This document shows, piece after piece, positions 1 to 10,605 of a stretch of DNA of 64,000 bases (positions are counted from its first letter, which is position 1; each line of letters begins with the position of its first letter). A model generated the notes under the pieces. That model made no database searches. It was not told the DNA's origin and was given only the letters and a program-made list of their open reading frames with translations. The stretch is from Deltaproteobacteria bacterium HGW-Deltaproteobacteria-4 (GTDB lineage Bacteria; Desulfobacterota; Desulfuromonadia; Desulfuromonadales; UBA2197): the NCBI GenBank assembly GCA_002841765.1, contig PHAV01000009.1:1-64000 (forward strand). Direction: 5' to 3'. The translations under genes and the position numbers were made by a program.

Positions 1-60
1 TGGAAATCGGCACTCAATCAGTTTACGATCATCTTCGGCGACAGGATGCCGACTTATTAA

Positions 61-1506
61 CCGACAAACCCATTTACACAAAATCCTTTACAGGCCCTAA
101 GAAATACAGATCTACCTTCAACCCCTGTTGTAATTGCTTTATATCTTTCTGTATTCCCTTTCCTTGAAGATCAAGTTTCGAGCATTTCTTTTCTGCACTT
201 GCTAGAAAAAATTGAACAACAACGTATTGGTAGCAAAGGAGGATCACCTCAAGAAGCGTTTTATAATAAGCAGCTGATCCTTGCTCAATTCGCACAAAAG
301 TGCTTAATAAATAAACGTATATACTTAACTGAAGCTGAATCTCATAGTATAGTTGAAAATTTTTATAAAGAAAAATCTCTTAGGGTCGATGTTGAAAAAT
401 TCTTTAGAGATTTAATTTTATCAGGGCTGCTTCAAAAAAATGAAAATGGGTACGAATTTTCGCTATTTGTATTTTACGATTACTACATAGCAAAAGCTTG
501 CGAGAAAGAAATATTGAAAGTTGAAGATGTTTACAATGAAATACATTGGTACATAAATTTAGGTCAAGCGATGGCTCTTCTTTCAGGTATGAAGAGGTCA
601 AGTTTTTCACTTATTTCGAAAGTTATTAACGACCTCGAACCTCACTTCGTTGGTTTTGAGAACTTTGATCTTTCTAAGCTAGATGAATATATTAACCACC
701 TTCTTTATAATCCTGCTGAAGACAAGAGCCCAGAAGAAATAATTGAAAAAGATCTCGAAAAAGAAATTAATTACGATGAAGACGATAAAAGTTTTCATGA
801 GCAGAAATTACATTACAGGCAGCAAAGATTTGATATTGAAAAGTTAAATATAAATGCCGATAATCTTCAAAATATTAGTGTGAAATGTTTAGTATTAAAA
901 ACATTGTATAATTGTTTCAGAAATTTAGAAAATTTGCAAACGGAAGAGAAACTGGTTGTTTTAGATAATATTCTAGATTTTCATATAAGCTGCAATATAA
1001 GTATGATTGATTTTTATAAAGAACTAGTTGGTGATGAAGATTTTGATTCACTTATCGCATACCTGACAACTATCGGCGGAGTAAATTTTTTCTCAAAAAA
1101 TATTGGAAGTCAAAGCTTAGAAATTCTAATCCGTCAATTTATTAACTCAACTCAGAACGACTTCAAAAAATTGTTACTCGTATTATTATATGGAGATTTG
1201 CGACTGCCTAGATATGGACAAATAATTGAAACGTTTATAAATGAAACAACTTCACGTGCCGGTGTAGAAATACTTTATTACAAGATTAGGGGACTAATTA
1301 CATCTCATAACAGCCTTACAATACCGAAATCTCTTATTTCTGCGTTTAGATCTGCATTCCAAAAGCGAGAAAACACATGGTCTTCAGCTAAAAAAGGCAC
1401 TAACATTAATGATAGATTTGTTAAAGTACTGCAAGCTGCAAAAAAGGATCATCTAATTGCTTACAATAGTGAGGCACACTTGATCACTCTTAACAAAATT
1501 GACTAA
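61..1506 (+). pseudogene. C-terminal part of a STAND/NACHT-like NTPase, N-terminal part missing
   Basis: The frame is open from position 61 to 1506 (481 codons). No good ATG lies near its start; the first usable codon is a TTG at 199. The readable protein begins with a stretch resembling the short conserved piece after the P-loop domain of STAND ATPases (LPSTPVVIALYL). A winged-helix-like segment follows, with a hydrophobic/aromatic pattern (FSLFVFYDYYIAKA) like the F..YF.AK motif of NACHT-type proteins. The rest is an all-helical, charged C-terminus. No Walker A or B motif is present, so the ATPase core would lie upstream. An in-frame stop at 58-60 and a change in base composition near 60 suggest truncation or a frameshift. 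Base composition is strikingly AT-rich compared with the rest of the window, which points to horizontal transfer. Proteins of this class are often antiphage sensors, but the effector domain is not visible here. The family assignment is by pattern only. Confidence 0.5.
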
Positions 1507-1539
1507 AAAGTGAGTCTATGGTGTCAGAGCTACACGGCC

Positions 1540-1725
1540 TGTTGCGAGTCTGTAAATTGAACTGTGTATCTGTTCCATGAGAGAGTAGGGGAATTTCCCG
1601 CTCAGGAGCAGAGACGATGGCGATCAAACCAGACCAATTGGACGAACTTTTAACCGACTGCAAGACCCCCGATGATGTCGACAAGCTCTATTCGCAGTTG
1701 CTGAGAGGAGCAAGGGGGACGTTCT
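1540..1725 (+). mobile_element. Left-end remnant of an IS256-family element
   Basis: The segment starts with a terminal-repeat-like stretch (TCTGTAAATTGAACTGTGTA) of the kind seen at IS256-family ends. After about 55 bp it leads into the first codons of a transposase-like frame at 1617. The element breaks off near 1720, where the sequence changes abruptly. Only one end is present, so it cannot move by itself. The boundaries are estimates. Confidence 0.45.
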
Positions 1726-1754
1726 TTGCTAATTTGCTAACTTCACCCCCGTAA
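1617..1754 (+). pseudogene. Truncated IS256-family transposase, N-terminus only
   Basis: An ATG at 1617 follows a purine-rich site (AGGAGCAGAG). It opens a 45-codon frame whose first 34 or so residues (MAIKPDQLDELLTDCKTP, then DDVDKLYSQLL) resemble the N-terminus of IS256-family (mutator-type) transposases. The DDE catalytic domain is absent. The last ten or so codons run into unrelated sequence containing GGGGGACGTTCTTTG and end at a TAA at 1752. This is a decayed fragment next to the truncated NTPase-like gene. Family recognition rests on memory of the N-terminal pattern, without an alignment. Confidence 0.5.
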
Positions 1755-1916
1755 TACCCAGAGGCACAAAAGAGCTCAGTCTAGAATGGCGATAGTTTAA
1801 GGACGCGCAGCAACGGCAACCCCTCGTATTTGGCAGGGCACCCAATTCCGGGGACATCAAACAAAATAGCCCTTTGTTTTTAATCTGACCCGGTCCTTCC
1901 CACTATTTCCTACTAT
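1755..1916. other. Intergenic debris with possible IS-end sequences
   Basis: This stretch has no convincing gene. It holds GGGGGACGTTC (just upstream, about 1725) and AATTCCGGGGACATC (about 1844-1858). Both look like ends of IS200/IS605- or REP-associated elements found in related genomes, which is an impression from memory. It probably marks repeated insertion and deletion between the NTPase fragment and mazEF. Confidence 0.3.
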
Positions 1917-1954
1917 AAAAAAACCGCCCGGATGGCTGCTGCCGTCGGGCGGTT
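1917..1954 (-). terminator. Rho-independent terminator of mazEF
   Basis: Inverted repeat 1922-1930/1946-1954 (stem CCGCCCG/CGGGCGG plus flanking A:T pairs). On the minus strand it is followed by a run of seven T. It lies about 40 bp after the mazF stop codon. Confidence 0.85.
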
Positions 1955-1994
1955 CGTTCGTCAACTGTGAATATCCGGCATGACCCCTCTGCCG

Positions 1995-2342
1995 TTATCC
2001 CGCCAAAATCGCATTGATCTTCTCCATGACTTCATCTAGAACCGCTTTCGCAACTTTCCCCTGCTTTTCCGCCCTCCGTACCTGCCAATCGAGACTCTTC
2101 ACCTGATCGGCCAAAATAACCCCGCGGATCTTGGCAATCCCGGCTACGGCGACCTCAAAGGGATAGCCCTTCACCTGCGAAGTGATCGGGCAGCAGAGCA
2201 TCAGGCCGGTCTTGCCGTTATATTTCGCCGGAGAGAGGACGAAAGCCGGTCGACGCCCGGCTTGTTCATGTCCGGCCTGCGGGTCAAAATCGAGCCAGAC
2301 CACATCGCCCCTTTCCGGAATATAACCCGCCGGGCTCACCAC
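1995..2342 (-). CDS. mazF: MazF/PemK-family endoribonuclease toxin
   Basis: A 115-residue protein matching the length and motif order of E. coli MazF: an N-terminal RGDVVWLDFDP..GHEQAGRRPA block, then LMLCCPITSQVKGYPFEV, then GVILADQVKSLDW. MazF toxins cut single-stranded mRNA at short motifs and are held inactive by MazE. The RxGD loop and the Thr/Ser in PITSQ correspond to the catalytic region of the family. The start is a GTG at 2342 that overlaps the end of mazE by 7 bp, which implies translational coupling. It is the second gene of a two-gene operon with its own terminator. Assignment to the family is firm; cleavage specificity cannot be read from the sequence. Confidence 0.95.
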   Translation of the reverse strand: MVSPAGYIPERGDVVWLDFDPQAGHEQAGRRPAFVLSPAKYNGKTGLMLCCPITSQVKGYPFEVAVAGIAKIRGVILADQVKSLDWQVRRAEKQGKVAKAVLDEVMEKINAILAG

Positions 2343-2578
2343 TGCTCCCTCCCGACCGATTTGCCGGTCGCAACCTCGGCATGAAGATTCTCCGTCGTCA
2401 CTCCGGCCAGGAGGCTGTCGAGAGAGAGCCCCTCTTTTCTGGCTGACTTGATAATGATCAAATTATCTTCCCGGACGATTTCGATCGATGAATCAGCTTC
2501 AATGCCGCACTCCTCTGCGAGTCCTTTCGGTAAGCGAACTGCCAGGCTGTTGCCCCACTTCTGCGCTTTAGCAAACAT
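2336..2578 (-). CDS. mazE: MazE-family antitoxin (AbrB-type DNA-binding)
   Basis: An 80-residue protein with an N-terminal swapped-hairpin AbrB/MazE DNA-binding domain (KAQKWGNSLAVRLPKGLAEE..IEADSSIEI). The acidic, flexible C-terminal tail ends in SVGREQW and would wrap the toxin. It should bind both MazF and its own promoter. The ATG at 2578 is preceded by GAGGTGAAAA. It overlaps mazF by 7 bp. A promoter with a direct repeat in its spacer lies about 55-80 bp upstream, consistent with autoregulation. Confidence 0.94.
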   Translation of the reverse strand: MFAKAQKWGNSLAVRLPKGLAEECGIEADSSIEIVREDNLIIIKSARKEGLSLDSLLAGVTTENLHAEVATGKSVGREQW

Positions 2579-2631
2579 TTTTCACCTCAACTTTCCCGAC
2601 TTTCGCTACGGAGAATATCCCAGTGAAGAAA

Positions 2632-2660
2632 AGTGTAGCATTGTAGACACATTGTATCAA
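2632..2660 (-). promoter_or_regulatory. mazEF promoter with direct-repeat operator candidate
   Basis: On the minus strand, TTGATA (2655-2660) and TACACT (2632-2637) are separated by 17 bp. The heptamer CATTGTA occurs twice on the plus strand, at 2639-2645 and 2650-2656, one helical turn apart and within the spacer and -35 region. This fits a MazE/MazEF operator, but that role is inferred. Confidence 0.55.
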
Positions 2661-2786
2661 CAGATAATTCACAACCAAAGCGCAGCTGCGGTGAACCCGT
2701 TGCGTCCACGACGTTGAAGCTATAGAATCCCCACCGACACCTCAAAAAACATGCTAAACTCACCGCAATTCCCAAGGAGTCAACCA

Positions 2787-2963
2787 ATGAAAATCGTCAT
2801 CGATCCGACCAAGTGCAAGGGGAGCGGCGAGTGCATCAAGGTCTGTCCGCAGAAGGCCATCACCAAAGTAAACGGCATTGCCATCCTCGACGAATCGCGC
2901 TGCGATTTTGACGGGCTTTGCATCCCCGCCTGCCCGCACTCCGCCATCAGCTTCGAAGAGTAA
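2787..2963 (+). CDS. Small ferredoxin-like 4Fe-4S domain protein with non-canonical cluster motifs
   Basis: A 58-residue protein made almost entirely of a bacterial-type two-cluster ferredoxin fold. ATG 2787 is chosen because AAGGAG (2774-2779) sits 7 bp upstream. The motifs read C10-x2-S13-x2-C16-x3-C20-P and C39-x2-D42-x2-C45-x3-C49-P. The second cysteine of each CxxCxxCxxxCP motif is therefore replaced, by Ser and Asp. Such clusters may be 3Fe-4S or carry an Asp/Ser ligand, as in the CxxD-type ferredoxin of Pyrococcus. It would act as a cytoplasmic electron carrier, with no obvious redox partner next to it. A short hairpin follows the stop codon. Confidence 0.9.
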   Translation: MKIVIDPTKCKGSGECIKVCPQKAITKVNGIAILDESRCDFDGLCIPACPHSAISFEE

Positions 2964-3014
2964 GGAGTTCGATCCGTCAGGACGGACGGGTCGAACCCCG
3001 GAAACGGAGAACCG

Positions 3015-3191
3015 ATGAAGGCATGGCAGCCCAATCAATTCCCCTACATCAAGAAGCTCACCCCTGACTACGAGCGCGCAATCACGCAGCTGCCGCTCCT
3101 CAACATCGACTCACTCCTCATCCCCTCCCCTTACATCGACTACGACCACAGCTTCGTCTGGGACGAAAAACAGTACAACGTTGCGCGCTAA
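3015..3191 (+). CDS. 58-residue hypothetical protein, possibly the 5' part of a broken gene
   Basis: ATG 3015 is preceded by ACGGAGAACCG, a fair ribosome-binding site. The 58-codon frame (MKAWQPNQFPYIKKLTPDYE at the start) is rich in Tyr, Pro and Asp and has no membrane segment. After the TAA at 3189 the same frame reads two residues, another TAA at 3198, and then a protein-like stretch (IREFYPSRFFRPFPA). This suggests a longer ancestral protein interrupted by two nonsense codons. I do not recognise the family. It sits between the ferredoxin and the aminotransferase on the same strand. Confidence 0.45.
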   Translation: MKAWQPNQFPYIKKLTPDYERAITQLPLLNIDSLLIPSPYIDYDHSFVWDEKQYNVAR

Positions 3192-3317
3192 CTCGCTTAA
3201 ATCCGGGAGTTCTACCCCTCCCGCTTCTTCCGCCCCTTCCCTGCCTCTATCTTGACTTTGACGCCTTCTTCATGCTACTTGCACGGCTACAAATCAGTCC
3301 TTTTTCAGGAGCCCGTC

Positions 3318-4394
3318 ATGAATAAAAAACTCTACATCCCCGGTCCGGTGCAGATTGCTCCCGACGTTTATGAAGCGATGTGCGCACCGATGATCGGCCA
3401 CCGCATGAAGGAATACGCAGTGGTGCATAGAAGCGTTACCGATCAGCTCAAGGCCCTGCTCAACACGACGGAGCCGGTCTTCCTGTCGACCTCCAGCGCT
3501 TTTGGCATCATGGAGGGGGCGGTGCGCAATCTCGTACAGAAGCGCTGTGCCAACTTCAGCAACGGCGCCTTCAGTGCCAAGTGGCACGACGTCACCAAAC
3601 GCTGTGGCCTGGAGGCCGATCACTTTGCCGCCGAATGGGGGCAGCCGGTGACGGCGGCGATGGTCGACAGCGCCCTGGCGACCGGCAAATACGACGCCAT
3701 GACCCTGGTCCACAACGAAACCTCCACCGGCGTCCTGTCACCGCTGGCCGAGATTGCGGCGGTGATGAAGAAATATCCCGAGGTCTCTTTTATCGTCGAT
3801 ACGGTGTCATCGATGACGGCGGTCCCCATCGACTTCACCGCCCTGGGGATGGATGTTTGTCTCGCCGGGGTGCAAAAGGCCTTTGGCCTTCCCCCCGGAC
3901 TGGCGGTCTGTGCCGTCTCGCGCCGCGCTCTCGACAAGGCCAAAACCACCCCGAACCGCGGATACTACTTCGACTTTATCGAGTTTGAGGAGAACGACCG
4001 CAAGGATAACACCCCGAGCACGCCGGCGATCAGCCTGATCTTTGCTCTCGATCATCAACTCAAGAAGATCTTCGCAGAAGGGTTGGAAAACCGCTACGCC
4101 CGCCATCAGGCCATGGCCACAGCAACCCGCGCCTGGGCTCTGCACCACGGCTTCACCCTCTTTGCCGCGGCGGATGCTCAATCTGTAACTCTGACCTGTA
4201 TCCGTAACGACGATTGCACCGATCTTGAGAAACTAAAAAAGCTGGCGGCAGCCCGTGGTTATGCCATCGATAACGGTTATGGCAAGATCAAGAATCTGAC
4301 CTTCCGTATTGCCCACATGGCTGATTACACCATGAGGGACATGACCGAGATCTTTACCGTTCTTGACGAGCTCCTCCCCGCGGCCCGAAACTAA
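3318..4394 (+). CDS. Class V pyridoxal-phosphate aminotransferase (alanine-glyoxylate/serine-pyruvate type)
   Basis: A 358-residue fold-type I PLP enzyme. ATG 3318 is chosen over upstream codons because CAGGAG lies just before it and the protein then opens with the family-typical start MNKKLYIPGPVQIAPDVYEAM. Visible motifs are GHR near residue 30, the substrate/cofactor loop HNETSTG, the PLP-pyridine Asp in VDTVSSM, and the Schiff-base Lys in AGVQKAFGLPPG. The C-terminal small domain carries a conserved Arg (LTFRIAHM). Family members move amino groups between serine or alanine and glyoxylate or pyruvate, and some act as phosphoserine aminotransferases. The exact substrate cannot be fixed from sequence alone. 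Confidence 0.88.
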   Translation: MNKKLYIPGPVQIAPDVYEAMCAPMIGHRMKEYAVVHRSVTDQLKALLNTTEPVFLSTSSAFGIMEGAVRNLVQKRCANFSNGAFSAKWHDVTKRCGLEADHFAAEWGQPVTAAMVDSALATGKYDAMTLVHNETSTGVLSPLAEIAAVMKKYPEVSFIVDTVSSMTAVPIDFTALGMDVCLAGVQKAFGLPPGLAVCAVSRRALDKAKTTPNRGYYFDFIEFEENDRKDNTPSTPAISLIFALDHQLKKIFAEGLENRYARHQAMATATRAWALHHGFTLFAAADAQSVTLTCIRNDDCTDLEKLKKLAAARGYAIDNGYGKIKNLTFRIAHMADYTMRDMTEIFTVLDELLPAARN

Positions 4395-4423
4395 ATTCCA
4401 AAGAGAAGAAACCAAGACAAGAC

Positions 4424-4459
4424 ACAGAAAAGGCGACCCGCAAGGGTCGCCTTTTCTGT
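4424..4459. terminator. Bidirectional terminator between the aminotransferase gene and atpC
   Basis: Perfect 16-bp inverted repeat 4424-4439/4444-4459 with a GCAA loop. The outer part is A-rich on the left arm and T-rich on the right, so it can end transcription from both convergent genes. Confidence 0.9.
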
Positions 4460-4482
4460 TGTAAACGTTTCTTTGTTATTAT

Positions 4483-4905
4483 TTAGTGGCCGCGACGGTT
4501 TGTTTGCTCCGCCACCTGGATACGAACCAGGGCACGCTCCAGAGAGGCTTCCATCTGGGAAAACTCGACATCTTCCGGCGACAAGGATTTCATCGCTTGC
4601 TCTGCCCGGCTCAGGGCTTCTTTTGCCCGCGCCAAATCGATCTGGTCGGCGGCTTCGGCCGTCTCAACCAAGACTGTCACCTTGTCATTCTCGACTTCGA
4701 CGTAGCCCCAGTTGACCGCCACATGAAAAAGATCACTCCCTATGCGATAGGTGAGTTCACCAATCTTGAGGGTGGTGAGCAACGGCGTATGTCCCGGGAG
4801 AATACCAAACTCACCCATAGAACCCGGCGCCGTAACTTCATCTACATCTACGGCCAGAACCTGTTTATAAGGCGTGACCATTTCCAATCTCAGCATTTCA
4901 GCCAT
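4483..4905 (-). CDS. atpC: F1Fo ATP synthase subunit epsilon
   Basis: A 140-residue protein with the N-terminal beta-sandwich of epsilon subunits (MLRLEMVTPYKQVLAVDVDEVTAPGSMGEFGILPGHTPLLTTLK). A C-terminal helical hairpin rich in Ala, Glu and Arg follows (DLARAKEALSRAEQAMK). Epsilon belongs to the central stalk and can inhibit ATP hydrolysis. AAGGATC precedes the ATG at 4905. It is the last gene of the atp operon and is followed by a strong bidirectional hairpin. Confidence 0.96.
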   Translation of the reverse strand: MAEMLRLEMVTPYKQVLAVDVDEVTAPGSMGEFGILPGHTPLLTTLKIGELTYRIGSDLFHVAVNWGYVEVENDKVTVLVETAEAADQIDLARAKEALSRAEQAMKSLSPEDVEFSQMEASLERALVRIQVAEQTNRRGH

Positions 4906-4955
4906 GTACGTGATCCTTTATCGCAGCGGGGGATTAAACCCGCGCTTGTGATAAT

Positions 4956-6416
<1,461 letters not shown>

Positions 6417-7283
6417 TTACTTAATCGATTCGGCGCCGGAGATGATCTCCATAAGCTCTTTAGTTATTGCAGCCTGGCGTGCACGGTTGTAGATCAGGGT
6501 CAACTTGCCGATCATCTCGGACGCATTCTTGCTGGCGCTGTCCATGGCACTCATGCGGGCGCCATGTTCACTGGCCGACGATTCGAGCAAGCCGCGGAAG
6601 ATCTGGACCTCGACATTCTTGGGAAGAATCGCGGCCAGAACTTCACTCCGCCCCGGCTCGTACAGGTACTCGGCAACATGCGTGTCTTCTTCAACCGTCA
6701 TCGGCACCACCGGCAGGAGCTGATTGATCGTCACCACCTGGGTCATGGCACTCTGGAACGCATTAAAGATAAAAAAGACGGCATCATAGGTCTCGGCCGT
6801 GTACTGGCTGACGACCTCTTCGCCGATCAGCTGCGCAGTCGCGTAGGTGATTTTACCGGTAACATTTTCGTAGACCTTAACAATGTTCATGCCGGCACGA
6901 TGGCGCAGATAATCACGCCCTTTCTTACCGATGATCATCAGGTCGTAATTGTCGAAACCCTGCTCGTTGGCGCGAATAAAGCGCTCGGCGGCTTTGGAGA
7001 CGTTACCGTTGTAACCACCGCACAGGCCGCGATCCGAGGTCAGCAATACGACCAGAGCCCGACCCTTGCCCCGCTCCATGAGGAGGGGGTGGGCCTGCGC
7101 TTCTTCACGCAGCGCCAGAGAGCCTAGCACCTGCTGCAACTTATGTGCGTAGGGACGGGCAGCGACCACGGCGTCCTGGGCCCGGCGCAGCTTAGCCGCC
7201 GAGACCATCTTCATCGCCTTGGTGATCTGTCGGGTATTTTTAACCGACACGATCCGTTTTTTTATTGTTTTAAGATTTGCCAT
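6417..7283 (-). CDS. atpG: F1Fo ATP synthase subunit gamma
   Basis: A 288-residue central-stalk subunit. The conserved N-terminal helix ([36 protein letters not shown]) and the C-terminal helix ([41 protein letters not shown]) form the rotating coiled coil. The middle region carries the [10 protein letters not shown] motif. It rotates inside alpha3-beta3 to couple proton flow to ATP synthesis. It lies between atpA and atpD with short gaps. Confidence 0.97.
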   Translation of the reverse strand: MANLKTIKKRIVSVKNTRQITKAMKMVSAAKLRRAQDAVVAARPYAHKLQQVLGSLALREEAQAHPLLMERGKGRALVVLLTSDRGLCGGYNGNVSKAAERFIRANEQGFDNYDLMIIGKKGRDYLRHRAGMNIVKVYENVTGKITYATAQLIGEEVVSQYTAETYDAVFFIFNAFQSAMTQVVTINQLLPVVPMTVEEDTHVAEYLYEPGRSEVLAAILPKNVEVQIFRGLLESSASEHGARMSAMDSASKNASEMIGKLTLIYNRARQAAITKELMEIISGAESIK

Positions 7284-7309
7284 CGTTCCGATCCCTCAAG
7301 GTATTGGGC

Positions 7310-9365
<2,056 letters not shown>

Positions 9366-9369
<4 letters not shown>

Positions 9370-9959
9370 TGGAGTTCTCCTACCTTGGACACATATTCAT
9401 CGACCAGACGTGCCTGGTCGCCAGCTGTCATCTGTTTCTTCAGCAACTCTTCGGCGAGAGTGATGGCGAGACGGCTCGCTTCCTGCCGCAGTTCGGTGCG
9501 GGCGCGGAGGATTTCGCTCTCGGCGGTCTTTTCCGCCTCAGCGGTAATCTTCTGGGCCATCTCCCTGGCATTGGCCAGGATCCGCTCCCGTTCCAATTCC
9601 CCTTCACGACGAATCGACAGACTCATCTCTTCGATCTCGGCCGCAGCCTTGCTCAATTTGCTGTCGTATTCGGCAAACTTGGCTTCCGCTGCTTCGCGCG
9701 CTGCCACGGCATCGCTCAGCGCTTTTTCGATACCTTCACGGCGCCCGGCCAAGCCATTACGAATCGGCTTGGTCAGAAAATAGACGAGAAGACCGATCAT
9801 CAAAGCAAAGTCGAGAATACGCCAGGCGAAATCTTTGGCAACGGCGCCGCTGTCAGCGTGACCGTCCCCTCCGGCAGCACAGGCAACGCCCGCCGAAAGC
9901 GCGACCAGAACCAACGCCGCCGCTATCCGCCCGATTCTTTTGTCTTGCAGATTCGCCAT
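9366..9959 (-). CDS. atpF: F1Fo ATP synthase subunit b
   Basis: A 197-residue peripheral-stalk protein. Residues about 10-30 are hydrophobic and resemble a signal peptide (ALVLVALSAGVACAAGG). A membrane segment follows (FAWRILDFALMIGLLVYFLTKP) and then a long Ala/Glu/Arg-rich coiled coil to the C-terminus. The extra N-terminal hydrophobic segment is common in this bacterial group. It starts immediately after the b' gene and overlaps atpH by 4 bp. One copy of b and one of b' probably form a heterodimeric stator. Confidence 0.95.
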
Positions 9960-10384
9960 TATAGAGCCCTCCCGAGAATACGCGAGGCAACCTGGGTCGC
10001 AATGGCATCAACATCACTGCGCAGCGCCGTCCGGGCTGAGTCAGCCTCTGCCGCCACACGCACCTTTAATTGCTGCAGCTTCTCTGTTGCCACCTGACGA
10101 GCAGCGCCGAGAATCTCGGCCTCCTCTTGACTGGCAGCCGCGCGCAGAGTCGCCCGCTCTTCATTCCCTTTGACCCGCGCTGCCTGCAACCGTTCCTGGT
10201 AGCTGGTCATCTTCTCGTCGATCTGCTGCTGCAGACCGCGCGCGTGCCCGTGATCGCCCTCAATTGTCTCTTTACGCTTGGCCAGAACCGCGCGCAACGG
10301 GCGGTAAAGCACCGTATTGAGGATGTAGAGCAGAAGCAGGAAGTTGAAGATCTGTAGTCCTAATGTCCAATCAACTTTGATCAC
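9959..10384 (-). CDS. atpF': F1Fo ATP synthase subunit b' (second b-type stator subunit)
   Basis: A 141-residue b-type subunit. The N-terminal membrane segment (TLGLQIFNFLLLLYILNTVLYRPL) carries the FNFLLLLYIL pattern of b/b' subunits. A coiled coil rich in Arg, Glu, Gln and Ala fills the rest. It is the first gene of the operon and touches atpF at position 9959. A pair of b and b' genes with no a or c genes alongside indicates that atpB and atpE lie elsewhere, as is known in Geobacter relatives. Confidence 0.93.
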   Translation of the reverse strand: MIKVDWTLGLQIFNFLLLLYILNTVLYRPLRAVLAKRKETIEGDHGHARGLQQQIDEKMTSYQERLQAARVKGNEERATLRAAASQEEAEILGAARQVATEKLQQLKVRVAAEADSARTALRSDVDAIATQVASRILGRAL

Positions 10385-10460
10385 CGATACACCTCGAATC
10401 TGTCAGTCTGTACCACCAAACCGGAGAAGAACTCCCCGAGCAGGGCCCTAAAGCGGTGCA

Positions 10461-10489
10461 TAGCTAACACAGCGCCTGTCTCTTGTCAA
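10461..10489 (-). promoter_or_regulatory. Candidate promoter of the atp operon
   Basis: On the minus strand a perfect -35 hexamer TTGACA (10484-10489) lies 17 bp upstream of a poor -10 candidate TAGCTA (10461-10466), about 75 bp before the b' start codon. The -35 is good and the -10 weak, so this is tentative. Confidence 0.35.
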
Positions 10490-10605
10490 GAAAGTTTCTT
10501 CTGCGACTTGTCGAAAAAAGGGGGGATTGACCGGCGAAAATGTTGATTTCCTGCGGGTCTTCATCGGTGGCGACCACATTAAAATCTGCGGCTAAAGGGC
10601 GCTTT

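Noticed and set aside
10400-10600. Separate atpB/atpE genes or a small gene upstream of the b' subunit
   Set aside because: No frame with membrane segments or a ribosome site is visible in the gap.
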